From Fragum whitleyi (taxonomy: Eukaryota; Mollusca; Bivalvia; Cardiida; Cardiidae), in assembly GCA_948146395.1 (NCBI GenBank), contig OX411552.1, positions 51,574,258 to 51,638,257 of the forward strand: 64,000 nt of DNA. The letters are read 5' to 3'. The notes beneath the pieces are model-generated. The model was not told the DNA's origin. It worked only from the letters and a program-made list of their open reading frames with translations, and searched no databases. Below, in pieces: positions 34,075 through 45,074 of the stretch (the stretch's first letter is position 1; each line of letters opens with the position of its first letter). The translations under genes were made by a program, and so were the position numbers.

Positions 34075-35655
34075 AACAAGAGCCGTCAGAGACGGATTAT
34101 GCTCCCCGAATAAGGCATTGTCACAAAAACAAGAGCCATGTTGGACATGGACATCCCCCAAGAAAGCTTGATAGTAAACTGAAGCCTAATAGATAAAAGA
34201 TTCTATGTACTGTCAAAGATTTGCCTCCTATAAAATCTAAGTAATAAAAATAACAAAGGACAATAACTCCAAAATTATGCAAGCAAGAATTGTAGTTCAG
34301 GTGTATTGCACTTCTCCTCTATGAGATCTATCCACCCATAAAGATTCAAGTTGATAGCTATTATACTTTAGGAGATATGCTCCAGACAAAATCTAAGTAT
34401 CAAAAGTAACAAAGGGCAATAACTCAAAAATTATGCAAGCAAGAGTTGCAGTTCTTGTACACTGCACTTCTCCTCTATGAGATCTATCCACCCATTAAGT
34501 TTCAAGTTAATAGCTATTATACTTTAGGAGATATGCTCCAGACATAATCTAAGTATAAAAAATAACAAAGGGCAATAATTCCAAAATTATGCAAGCAAGA
34601 GTTGTAGTTCTTGTGCACTGCACTTCTCCTCCATAAGATCTATCCACCCATAAGGTTTTAAGTTGATAGCTATTATACTTTAGGAGATATGCTCTGTGGT
34701 CAGATTGCAAGGACTCAAATAAGATGTTATCTTATACAGCAAACATAAAGGTAACAAACATTAAACTCCCTTTTTGCATGACATATTTTTAGACACAAAT
34801 ATCAAATACATTATGGTAAAGGGCATCTGATTTGCTACTGAAATGTGAAATTTCATCAAATTCTGAGCATAAGACTAGGAGAAATGAAAGAGTAACTGTA
34901 TTTTACGCGCTAGCGTAAAGGTAACAAACATTTAGCCCCCTTTTTCCATGATATTTTTTTTTTAACGTTAATTTCAAATTGTTTATAGTAAAGGGCATAT
35001 CATTTGCTACTCAAATATGAAATTTCACTAAATTCTGACTGTTAGACTCTGAGAAATTTGGGAAAAACTGTTTTTTACCCTAAGTCCCCTTTTCCTGTGA
35101 CGAGGCCTCATTTCCAAAAACAGTCACAGATGCATCATCACTATATCATAGGGAGTTCACATGGTAAGTTTCATTTGATTTGGCCCAAGGGTTATGGAGA
35201 AATAGGTGGGGACGGACAGACGGACGGACGGAATTACTATTTTACATGCTAACATAAGGTAACAAACATTTAGCCCCCTTTTTCCATGATATATTTTTTT
35301 AACGTTAATTTCAAATTGTTTATAGTAAAGGGCATCTGATTTGCTACTCAAATATGAAATTTCACTAAATTCTGACAGTTGGACTAGGAGAAATTTGGGA
35401 AAAACTGTTTTTTACCCTAAGTCCCCTTTTCCTGTGACGAGGCCTCAAATCCAAAAACCATCACAGATGCATCATCACTATATCATAGGGAGTTCACATG
35501 GTAAGTTTCATTTGATTTGGCCCAAGGATTATGGAGAAATAGGTGGAAATGGACGGACGGACGGATGGACAGACGGACGGATGGACGGAATTACGGACTG
35601 ACGGACAGACAGACGAAGCGGCGGCTATATGCTCTCCCTTCGGGGAGCATAAAAA
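34075..35655 (+). mobile_element. C-class hairpin-tag element with a double head, copy 1
   Basis: The first head is AACAAGAGCCGTCAGAGACGG (hairpin CCGTCagaGACGG) with tag ATGCTCCCCGAA. The end is CTCCCTTCGGGGAGCAT and AAAAAA. A second head, AACAAGAGCCATGTTGGACA, starts 53 bp inside at 34128. Core 1 is three to four units of about 145 bp (AATTATGCAAGCAAGAGTTG, CTATTATACTTTAGGAGATA). Core 2 is two to three units (AGCCCCCTTTTTCCATGATA, CTAAGTCCCCTTTTCCTG, CATAGGGAGTTCACATGG). GACGGACGGACGG tracts lie at 35212-35232 and 35552-35612. It is inserted in an H unit. Confidence 0.8.
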
Positions 35656-37450
35656 AGAAAAAGGTTAAAGATTTCAAAATTTACCCCAAGTACTACCCCT
35701 TCCCACCTGGTGCTCCGCACCTTGTGGCCCAACAGATATGATTTAAGCTATTTTAATTCAGGTCTATGAACTGATCATCCATGCCAATTTTAAAGTCTGT
35801 AGGGCTCCTGGTTCCGAAGAAGAAGGTTTAAGATTACAAAATTTACCAAAGTTCTACCCCCTTCCTCTTGGTGCTCCGCACCTGGTGTCCCAACAGATAT
35901 GATTTGAGCACTTTTAATTCAGGTCTATGAACTGATCATCCATGCCAAATTTTAAGTCTGTAGGACTCTGGGTTGAGAAGAAGAAGAATTTTTAAAGATT
36001 TTCTTAAAATTTCAGCTTTGGTTGCCATAGCAACCAGGGTTTTTCAAAGATTTCAATTCTTTTAGCTATTTTGGAAGGGGACCACCTAAGCAACATTTCT
36101 GTAAATTTTGGTGTTAATTGGCCCAGTAGTTTAGGAGGAGATGTTGTTTAAAGAAATTGTTGACGGACGCTGGACAACGGACGACAACTGACGACTGACA
36201 ACCGCGGGACTGACTCTGGACGAAAGAAGACCACAAAAGCTCACATGAGCTCTTCCTGCTCAGGTGAGCTAAAAAAGTTCAAATGTTAAAATTGACCTGA
36301 AGTACTACCCTTTCCCCCCTGTTGCTCCGCACCTCATGGCCCAACAATCATAATAGCTGTTAAATTAAGTTCTATGAGCTGATTATTCTATATCAAATGA
36401 AAAAGCTGAAGGAATTCTGGTTCATTAGAATTTTTAACAATCGATAAATTTACCACAAAGCACTACCCCCTCCCCTTGGAACTCTGCCCCTGGTAATACA
36501 AAAACATCATGACTTTATCTATTTTGATTAACCAAAATAGATAATTTTGGCTGATGACACATGCCAAATTTAGAGCCTGTAAGATTCCTACTTCATCATC
36601 ATCAGAAGAGTTAAATTTCAAAATTGACCAAAAATACTACCCTTCTCCCCAAGTGCTCTTCACATGGTAGCCAAACATTCATGGTTATAGGTATGTAAAA
36701 TAGGGTCTATGAGCTAATCATCCGTGTCAAATATAAAGGTTGTAGGGATTCTGGTTCAGAAGAAGAAGGAGGTTATGGAATTAAATTTTTTTTAACAAAG
36801 TACTACCCCTTCCCCCCAGTGGCTCCGCCATTGGTGGCCAAACAGTTATGATTTTAGCTTGTCTAGCTGATCATCCTTGGCATTTTTCAAGTCTGTAGGG
36901 CATATGGTTTATCAGAAGATGAAGGTTAAAGATTTAAGAATTGCCCTGAAAAGCTACCCTCTGCCCCCTGGTGCTCTCATGATTTTTGGTAATTCAGATA
37001 GGGTCTATGAGCTGATCATTCATGTCAAATATAAAGGCTGTAGGGATTCTGGCTCATCAGAAGAAGACAGTTAAAAATTTTCAACAAAGCACAACCCCCT
37101 CCTCACCCAGATGCTCTGCACCTGGTGGCCCAACAGTCATGATTTTAACTTTTTTAATTAAGGTTTATCACCTTCTGATAAAACATATGCCCTACAGACT
37201 TGAAAAGTGGCAAGGTTTTCATGGATTTCAATACTTTTAGCTATTTTGGAAGGGGACCACCTAAGCAACATTTCTGTAAATTTTGGTGTTAATTGGCCTA
37301 GTAGTTTAAAAGGAGATGTGGTTTAAAGAAATCGTTGATGGACGCCAGACGACAACCGACGCCTGAAGATGGACCAATGGTGATCACAATCAATGGAGAG
37401 GAACCAAACTCGAACTTCTTCTGTAACTCATTGATGCGGACTCATATACC

Positions 37451-37735
37451 AACAAGAGCACCGCCTACGGGTGCCTACGCTCAGCTGTCGAGTGCTGGAT
37501 GGTGGGAAAAAATCTTAGTCGAAAAAGGGGCTTAATTTGCACAAAATGCATCTCGAGTTATCCCCTTTGAAAGTAAAGGTTGCTCTTTTAATGGTTAACG
37601 TGTGTGCAAAGTTTCAAGTGAATGCCTTCAGTAGAACCAGAGATATAACAAAATGTCAAAGTTTTCACACAACGACAACGCCACGGAGGCTATAGCAATA
37701 CCTTGAGTTTTCTCCGAAAACAGCCCAGCTCAAAA
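37451..37735 (+). mobile_element. E-class hairpin-tag element, copy 1, nested in L
   Basis: The head AACAAGAGCACCGCCTACGG (stem CACC/GGGTG) and GCTCAGCTGTCGAGTGC pair with the end CCGAAAACAGCCCAGCTC plus AAAA. A single core unit holds GAGTTATCCCCTTTGAAAG and GTGTGCAAAGTTTCAAGTG. There is no ACGG tract (AACGACAACGCCACGGAGG instead). It splits an L unit at ATACC/TCAGCTGAATATC, the same position used by the A copy at 25080 and the D copy at 37865. Confidence 0.75.
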
Positions 37736-37864
37736 TCAGCTGAATATCTCGGATTAGAAAAAAAGTCCGAAGAACTGAAATTTCTTGGTAATTTCTAAGT
37801 CCAGCAACCAAAAATTAATGGACTCGAACTTGTTCTGTTACTCATTGATGCGGACTAACATATC

Positions 37865-38137
37865 AACAAGATGTGTTTGTGAAACACGAATGCCCCCGTA
37901 ACGGCATTTTTTTTTTCAAAGTTTGACCTTGACAGATGACCTTGACCTTGTCAAATGATCTTGACTTTGGTACCAGCGGATGCGGATCATTGAGATCTAT
38001 CATCGTGCCAATTATGAGCTTTGTATCTTGAATAGGATTCAAGATATTGGCAAGGTAAGTTTTTGGACAGACGGACAGACAGACGGACATGAGTAAAACA
38101 ATAGGCCCCCGATCTATCGATGCGGGGGCATAAAAAT
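37865..38137 (+). mobile_element. D-class hairpin-tag element, copy 5, nested in L
   Basis: The head AACAAGATGTGTTTGTGAAA, a CACGAATGCCCCCG tag and the end ATGCGGGGGCATAAAAA form the cleanest D pair in the window. One core unit with repeated TGACCTTG and a GACGGACAGACAGACGG tract are present. It is flanked by L sequence ACATATC on the left and TCAGCTCAATATCTCC on the right. Confidence 0.8.
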
Positions 38138-38275
38138 CAGCTCAATATCTCCAAGGGTTAAGAAAAAAAGTCATGAAAACTGAAATCCGGATGGACAGAC
38201 GGAGGGACAGACTGACGGACAGATGGACGGAGCGCAAACCTATGGTCCCCTTTGGCTTTCGCCGGTAGGGGACTA

Positions 38276-40329
38276 AACAAGAGGGCCGTTGGCCCTGGGT
38301 CGCTCACCTGAGAAAAAAGCTTCATTACCTAGGTATGTCCATGCAACCACAGAAAAAGAGATTTTCACTTTTTTCAATCAGATAACATTTGAAATAATCC
38401 TCCCCCCCGCCCTCTGCTCCTCCCCTGGTCATTATTTATTTAAGCTTTTTTTCATAAAAGGTCTGTGATCAGCTAATCTATGCCAGATATACAGGCTGAG
38501 TCTGAGACTTTTAAAGTTTTCCTTAATGAGTTGATCAATCCATGTCAAATATAAAGGCTGTAGGGATTCAAAATTCTAAACAAAGCACTCCCCCCTCCCC
38601 CAAGATGCTCTGCACCTGGTAAATCTACAGTCATGACTTTAGCTAATTCAATAAATGTCCAAATGCTGATCATCCACACCAATTTTCAAGTCTGTAGGAC
38701 TCCTGGTTCATTAGAAGAAGTTTAAAGATTTCAAAAATTATCCAAAGTACTACCCCCTCTCCAAGACACTCAGCACCTGGTGACCCAACAGTCATCATTT
38801 TAGCTATTTTTATTAAGGTCAATATATTGATCACCCATGACAATTTTCAAGTCTGTAGGATTCCTGATCAAGGAGAAGAATAAGGTTAAAGATTTCAAAA
38901 TTGATCCAAAGTATTACCCCCTTCCCCCTAATGCTCCGCATCTGGTGGCCCTACATTCATGATTTTAGCTATTTTATTTTAGATCCATATGCTTATCCTC
39001 CATGCCAATATTGAAGTCTGTAGGGCTACTGGTTCATTAGAATATGAAGGTTAAAGTTACAAAATTTTCACAAAAGTACTACCCCCTCCCCCCTGGTGCT
39101 CCGCACCTGGTGGCATTACAGTCATGATTTTAGCTATTTTTATTAAGGTCAATGAGCTGATCCTCCATGCCAAGTTTCAAGTCTGTAGGGCTTGTGGTTC
39201 ATCAGAAGAAGGTTAAAGATTACAAAATTTTCACAAAAGTACTACCCTCTCCCCTTCTGGTGCTACGCAACTGGTGAATCTACAGTCATGATTTTAGCTA
39301 TTTTTATAAAGGTCCATATGCTGATCATCCATGCCAATATTCAAATCTGTCGGGCTCCTGGTTCAGAAGAAGAAGAAGGTTAAAGATTACAAAATTTTCA
39401 CAAAAGTACTACCCCCTTCCCCCTGGTGCTCTGCACCTGGTGAATCTACAGTCATGATTTTAGCTACTTTTATAAAGGTCCAAATGCTGATCACTCATGC
39501 CAATATTCAAATCTTTCGGGCTCCTGGTTCAGAAGAAGAAGAAGGTTAAAGATTACAAAATTTTCACAAAAGTACTACCCCCTCCCCCCTGGTGCTCCGC
39601 ACCTTGCAGCCCAACAAATATGATTTTAGCTATTTTTATTAAGGTCTATGAGCTGATACTCCATGCCAAATTTGAAGGCTGTAGGGCTACTTATTCAGAA
39701 GAAGAAGAAGGTTAAAGATTACAAAATTTACCCAAAGTACTACCCCCTCCCTCCTGGTGCTCCGCACCTGGTGGCCCAACAGATATGATTTTAACAATTT
39801 TTATTAAGGTCTATGAGCTGATCCTCCATGCCAAATTTGAAGGCTGTAGGGCTTCTTATTCAGAAGAAGAAGTAGGTTAAAGATTACAAAATTTACCCAA
39901 AGTACTACCCCCTCCCACCTGGTGCTCTGCACCTGGTGGCCCAACAGATATGATTTTAGCAATTTTTATTAAGGTCTATGAGCTGATCATCCATGCCAAA
40001 TTTCAAGGCTGTAGGGGTGCTTGTTCAGGAGAAGAAGAATTTTAAAGATTTTCTTAAATTTCTAACTTATGTTGCCATAGCAACCAGAGTTTTTCACCGA
40101 TTTCAATTGTTTTAGCAATTCTTAAAGGGGATCACCTAATGAACATTTCTGCCAAGTTTGGTTAAAATTGGCCCAGTAGTTTAGGAGATGTCATTTAAAG
40201 AAATTGTTGACGGACGACGGACGACTGACGAGGGAGGACGGACGACTGACGACGGACGACGGACGGACGCCGGACAAAAGGTGATCACAATAGCTCACAT
40301 GAGCACGTTGTGCTCAGGTGAGCTAAAAA
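38276..40329 (+). mobile_element. H-class hairpin-tag element, full length copy 2
   Basis: It has the same head, tag and first units as 22943-24958 (GGGCCGTTGGCCCTGGGTCG; AGCTTCATTACCTAGGTATG). The end GAGCACGTTGTGCTCAGGTG, then AGCTAAAAA, is complete. It sits directly after the L terminal tag GGGGACTAA. GTTGCCATAGCAAC lies at 40071-40084 and a long GACGACGGACGACTGACG tract at 40210-40277. The three ~70-codon ORFs are repeat units. Confidence 0.85.
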
Positions 40330-40917
40330 GGATTTCTAGTACAGAGGTAAAGTGGGAAAAGTGAAAAACTTAAAAGTGGATGGATAATTGTATAATTGTT
40401 TAAATGCACAATATAACCATTGGCATTCATTCATTTGCATATTTTCTTCAAAATGACCAATGGAGATCTAGGAAAAAAGCAGTTGAATTAGATTTATGTT
40501 CATATCCTGGTTGGTGACAAGGTTCGAATTTCACAGGAAAAACTCTCTAAATGCAAGTGGAAATTTAATTTATCAAGTTCAAAATTATGGCACTCTTAAC
40601 TTTTTGCCAGTGATAAATATGCTTTTCTTTCATTACTAAAGGTAATTTTGGAAGGTAAAAACAAGTTACTGTCATTCATGTCTCATCTTAAATTATCAGA
40701 CATTGTTTAAGCCTCATGAAAAGTGGTAAGTTATTGGAAAAAGTCTTTTAAAATAAAACGAACTTCATTGGCAATTTGAACTTCCCGGCAATCGCCGATC
40801 AAGGTGACAGGTGTTAGAAACCTGTAAGACTTTAGTAGAGGTATTTCATTTTAACTTCAATCTGGCTGAAATAAAAGTAACTTTTGAATAATTTTATATA
40901 AAAACAAACAAAAACTC
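40330..40917. other. Single-copy-looking DNA, no feature recognised
   Basis: AT-rich sequence between an H and a G element. A GGTTCGAATTT near 40531 resembles a box B but has no box A partner. No ORF, exon or element end is recognised. Confidence 0.4.
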
Positions 40918-40918
40918 A

Positions 40919-41565
40919 AACAAGAGGGTCAGAATGGCCCTAAACCGCTCACCTGAATTTATTGGTCCAGTGGAACCCATCCAAGTAACTTTCTGACAAA
41001 GTTTCATTCACATTTGCTGATGAGGAGATGTTATTCAAAGAATTTAAAGTGAAAATAGACCCTGTCCGGCCATACTTTACTGAGGTCACTCAAAATAAGC
41101 CCCTCCCCCCCCCTACCATGCCCATATTATGGGCCGATCAAAATTTTGCAAACTAATTTTGAAGAAGGTCATCAATGATACATTCTGGTAAAGTTTCTTT
41201 GAAATCAGCTGAGTGGTTCAAGAGAAGATGCTCAAAGACTTTGGACTCAAAATAAGCCCCATCCTGCCAAGCCCATATTCATAGGCAAATCAAAATTGCA
41301 CGACCAATTTTTGAAAAGAGTCTCCAAAAAAACATTCTGGTTAAGTTTCATTGAAATCGGCCTAGTGGTTCAGGAAGAGATGAAGTTCAAAGATTTTGAG
41401 CTCGAAATGAGCCACATCAAGTCAGGCCCATATTTATGGGCCAATCAAAATTTCATAAAAGATTTTGAAAAGGGTCACGCAAGAAACATTCTAGTTAAGT
41501 TTCATATGAATTGACTGAGTGGTTCAGGAGAAAATGTCATTCAAAGATTTAGGGAATATTTCAAT
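40919..41565 (+). mobile_element. G-class hairpin-tag element, 3' end missing
   Basis: The head AACAAGAGGGTCAGAATGGC and tag CGCTCACCTGAA open an A-like core of four units (TTCTGGTAAAGTTTCTTTGA, GCCCATATTTATGGGCCAAT). No terminal hairpin or ACGG tract follows; the copy stops near AGATTTAGGGAATATTTC. It pairs a B-like tag with an A-like core, which suggests module exchange. Confidence 0.6.
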
Positions 41566-41569
41566 AAAA

Positions 41570-41880
41570 TAAATTTTGCCATGACACAATTTAATTTTTC
41601 GGGGGATTTCTAAGCCAAATTCTCTTTCGTTTAGATTTGTTTTTGTACTTTCAATTCGCTGTAGCCAAAACAAGGCAATTTTTCAGGTCCAGAGTAAATA
41701 CAACAGCTGGCCCTCGGACTTGAAATGTTTATGTAAATCAACAGACATGTGATATCACCCGATCTCGGCATATTCTCCCGATATTTTACCCTTTCTCCCA
41801 CTCTCCGAATCGGGAGACCATTTCTCCTGACCTGAGGAAAATTATTGAAAAAAAAAAAAAGCAATTTCGTCAATGGAGAT
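41570..41880. other. Unrecognised AT-rich interval with CTCCCGAT repeats
   Basis: It contains TATTCTCCCGATATTTTACC, CTCCGAATCGGGAGACC and a poly(A) run at 41853-41866. Similar 'CTCCCTA' text occurs at 48250-48305. The minus-strand 80-codon ORF at 41631-41873 resembles a coding remnant of a repeat but I cannot name it. Confidence 0.25.
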
Positions 41881-41889
41881 TATATCAAA

Positions 41890-44557
41890 CTTAGGTACAG
41901 GTTATCTTTTATCTAAATCAACCTATAGTTTTCAAGAAATAGCGCAGAAACAAATGTCACTCTGTATGTATATGGCTTAAACAGTCAGGGGCAGTAACTC
42001 TAAATTCATCTGTCGAACCGGGTAGCCCCGACGATATGCCCATGTCCTCTTTGTAGTGAAGCTATGTGTCAAGTTTCATTGAAATCCAGTCTACAGTTTT
42101 CCAGAAATAGCGCAGAAACAAATATCTCTGTATGTATATGGCTTAAACAGTCAGGGGCAGTAACTCTAAATTCGACATTCGAACCGGGTATCCCCGACGA
42201 TATGCGCATGTCCTCATTGTAGTGAAGCTGTGTGCCAAGTTTCATTGAAATCAGGTCTATAGTTTTCGAGAAATAGTGCGGAAACGAATATCACTATGTA
42301 TGTATATGGATTAAACAGTCAGGGGCATTAACTCTAAATTCGACATTCGAACTGGGTAACCCCAACGATATGCGCATGTCCTCTTTGTAGTGAAGCTGTG
42401 TGCCAAGTTTCATTAAAATCCAGCCAACAGTTTTCAAGAAAAAGCCGGAAACAAATATCACTATGTATGTGTATGGCTTAAACAGTCAGGGGCAGTAACT
42501 CTAAATTCAACAGTCAAACCAGGTTACCCCGATGATATGCGCATATCCTCATTGTAGTGAAGCTGTGTGCCAAGTTTCATTGAAATCCAGCAAACAGTTT
42601 TCAAGAAAAAGCCCGGAAACGAATATCACTATGTATGTATATGGATTAAACAGTCAAGGGCAGTTACTCTAAATTCAACAGTCAAACCAAGTAACACCGA
42701 CGATATGTGCATTTTCTCATTGTAGTGAAGCTGTGTGCCAAGTTTCATTGAAATCCGGTCTATAGTTTTCCAGAAATAGCGCGGAAACGAATATCACTAT
42801 GTATGTATATGGCTTAAACAGTCAGGGGCAGTAACTCTAAATTCGACATTGATGATATGCGCATGTCCTCATTGTAGTGAAGCTGTGTGCCAAGTTTCAT
42901 TGAAACAGGGTCTATAGTTTTCCAGAAATATCGTGGAAAAGAATATCACTATGTATGTATATGGCTTAAACAGTCAGGGGCAGTAACCCTAAATTCAACA
43001 GTCAAACCGGGTAACCCCGACGATACGCGTATGACCTCATTGTAGTGAAGCTGTGTGCCAAGTTTCATTGAAACAGGGTCTATAGTTTTCCAGAAATAGC
43101 GCGGAAACGAATATCACCATGTATGTATATGGCTTAAACAGTCAGGGGCAGTAACTCTAAATTCGACATTCTAACCGGGTAACCCCAACGATATGCGCAC
43201 GTCCTCATTGTAGTGAAGCTGTGTGCCAAGTTTCATTGAAATCCGGTCAATAGTTTTCAAGAAATAGTGCGGAAACGAATATCACTATGTATGTATATGG
43301 CTTAAACAGTCAGGGGCAGTAACTCTAAATTCGACATTCTAACCGGATAACCCCGACGATATGCGCACGTCCTCATTGAAGTGAAGCTATGTGCCAAGTT
43401 TCATTGAAATCGGGTCTATAGTTTTCCAGAAATAGCCCGGAAACGAATATCACTATGTATGTATATGGCTTAAACAGTCTGGGGCAGTAACTCTAAATTC
43501 GACATTTGAACCAGGTTACCCCGATGATATGCGCATATCCTCATTGTAGTGAAGCTGTGTGCCAAGTTTCATTGAAATCCAGCAAACAGTTTTCAAGAAA
43601 AAGCCCGGAAACGAATATCACTATGTATGTATATGGATTAAACAGTCAAGGGCAGTTACTCTAAATTCAACAGTCAAACCAAGTAACACCGAAGATATGC
43701 GCATTTTCTCATTGTAGTGAAGCTGTGTGCCAAGTTTCATTGAAATCCGGTCTATAGTTTTCCAGAAAAAGCGCGGAAACGAATATCACTATGTATGTAT
43801 ATGGCTTAAACAGTCAGGGGCAGTAACTCTAAATTCGACATTGATGATATGCGCATGTCCTCATTGTAGTGAAGCTGTGTGCCAAGTTTCATTGAAACAG
43901 GGTCTATAGTTTTCCAGAAATATCGTGGAAAAGAATATCACTATGTATGTATATGGCTTAAACAGTCAGGGGCAGTAACCCTAAATTTAACAGTCAAACC
44001 GGGTAACCCCGACGATACGCGTATGACCTCATTGTAGTGAAGCTGTGTGCCAAGTTTCATTGAAACAGGGTCTATAGTTTTCCAGAAATAGCGCGGAAAC
44101 GAATATCACCATGTATGTATATGGCTTAAACAGTCAGGGGCAGTAACTCTAAATTCGACATTCTAACCGGGTAACCCCGACGATATGCGCACGTCCTCAT
44201 TGTAGTGAAGCTGTGTGCCAAGTTTCATTGAAATCCGGTCAATAGTTTTCAAGAAATAGTGCGGAAACGAATATCACTATGTATGTATATGGCTTAAACA
44301 GTCAGGGGCAGTAACTCTGAATTCGACATTCGAACCGGGTATCCCCGACCATAAGCGCATGTCCTCATTGTAGTGAAGCTGTGTGCCAAGTTTCATTGAA
44401 ATCAGGTCTATAGTTTTCAAGAAATAGCGCGGAAACGAATATCACTATGTATGTATATGGATTAAACAGTCAGGGGAATAAACTCTAAATTCGATATTGG
44501 AACCGGGTAACCCCAACGATATGCACATGTCCTCTTTGTAGTGAAGCTGTGTGCCAA
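41890..44557 (+). repeat. 167-bp satellite-like tandem array, 16 units, with a 992-bp higher-order repeat
   Basis: Each unit holds TCATTGTAGTGAAGCTGTG, TGCCAAGTTTCATTGAAATC, ATCACTATGTATGTATATGG and AACAGTCAGGGGCAGTAAC. Spacing is 160-170 bp. Variants recur with a 992-bp offset: GGTTACCCCGATGATATG at 42522 and 43514, a deletion unit ACATTGATGATATGCGCATG at 42846 and 43838, and CGATACGCGTATGACCTC at 43021 and 44013. The duplicated block is roughly 42510-43325 versus 43502-44317. GCCAAGTTTCATTGAAATC is also the key phrase of A-class cores. Confidence 0.85.
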
Positions 44558-45074
44558 GTGTGCACCTGTGCAAAGCCCAAATATGACCCCAGGGTCTTGA
44601 TATGAACAAACTTGGTAGAGGCCCACTAGGTGATGCTACATACCAAATATTAAAGCTGTCTGCCATCTGGTTTCAGAGAAGAAGATTTTTAAAGATTTTC
44701 GCTCTTTGATTCTATGTAAAAAGGGTTGGGCCCGGGCAAAGCCCAAATATGACCCCAGGGTCTTGATATGAACAAACTTGGTAGAGGTCCACTAGATGAT
44801 GCTACATACCAAATATGAAAGCTGTCTGCTTTCTGGTTTCAGAGAAGAAGATTTTTAAAGATTTTCATATTTTCACCCTTTTTGTTAAGGGTAAAGGGAA
44901 AGTTAAGGGTGGATTTCATTTATTTGAACAACTTTGGTAGAGCTTGACCAAAGGAACATCCCTGCCAAGTTTCATCAAGATTGGCCCACTGGTTTAGGAG
45001 GAGAAGATGTTTTAAAGAAATTGTGGACGACACACGACTGACGACGCACTTTGTGCTCAGGTGAGCTAAAAAAT
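44558..45074 (+). mobile_element. B1-class element, 5'-truncated by the satellite array
   Basis: Two core units (AGGGTCTTGATATGAACAAA, CTACATACCAAATATGAAAG) lead to CATCCCTGCCAAGTTTCATC, AAGAAATTGTGGACGACAC and the end GCACTTTGTGCTCAGGTGAG, then CTAAAAA. The head is missing: the copy starts at TGCACCTGTGCAAAGCCC directly after a partial satellite unit. This suggests the array grew inside or next to it. Confidence 0.75.

Larger units (their letters stand above)
31161..37390 (+). repeat. H-type core block, duplicated and hosting R and C insertions
   Basis: H-type units (AAGTACTACCC, TGCTCCGCACC) occupy 31161-31289, 33227-34074, 35656-36276 and 36277-37390. The first two stretches and 36277-37200 are copies of the same roughly 0.9-kb segment, sharing ATCATAATAGCTGTT, TTCTATGAGCTGATTATTC, CATCATCATCAGAAGAG and TTCATGGTTATAGGTATG. 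An H end (GCTCTTCCTGCTCAGGTGAG) closes at 36276. The last block is cut at GGTGATCACA (37390), where L sequence follows without the terminal hairpin, implying a deletion junction. Confidence 0.6.
22803..38277 (+). mobile_element. L-class element inflated to 15.5 kb by nested insertions
   Basis: The 5' part holds ACAAAGTCCCCTATC near 22805. The 3' end reads GGTCCCCTTTGGCTTTCGCC then GGTAGGGGACTAAA at 38246-38277, after a GGACAGACGGAGGGACAG tract. The tag AGTCCCCTA pairs with TAGGGGACT. Original L sequence survives as islands at 22803-22942, 24959-25079, 26123-26150, 27717-28516, 37391-37450, 37736-37864 and 38138-38277. Each island is in register with a 155-165-bp unit: GTCCGGAAAACTGAAATTTC, CTAAGTCCAGCATCCGTATC, CTCATTGATGCGGACTCAC, AAAAATCAGCTCAATATC, TCCAAGGGTTAAG. 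Everything between the islands is later insertion. Confidence 0.65.

Noticed and set aside
40525..40545. Box-B-like GGTTCGAATTT as part of a tRNA gene
   Set aside because: No box A or acceptor stem is present; probably chance.
41890..44557. CRISPR-like or rDNA array
   Set aside because: The units are contiguous 167-bp satellite monomers with no unique spacers and no rRNA similarity, and the genome is eukaryotic.
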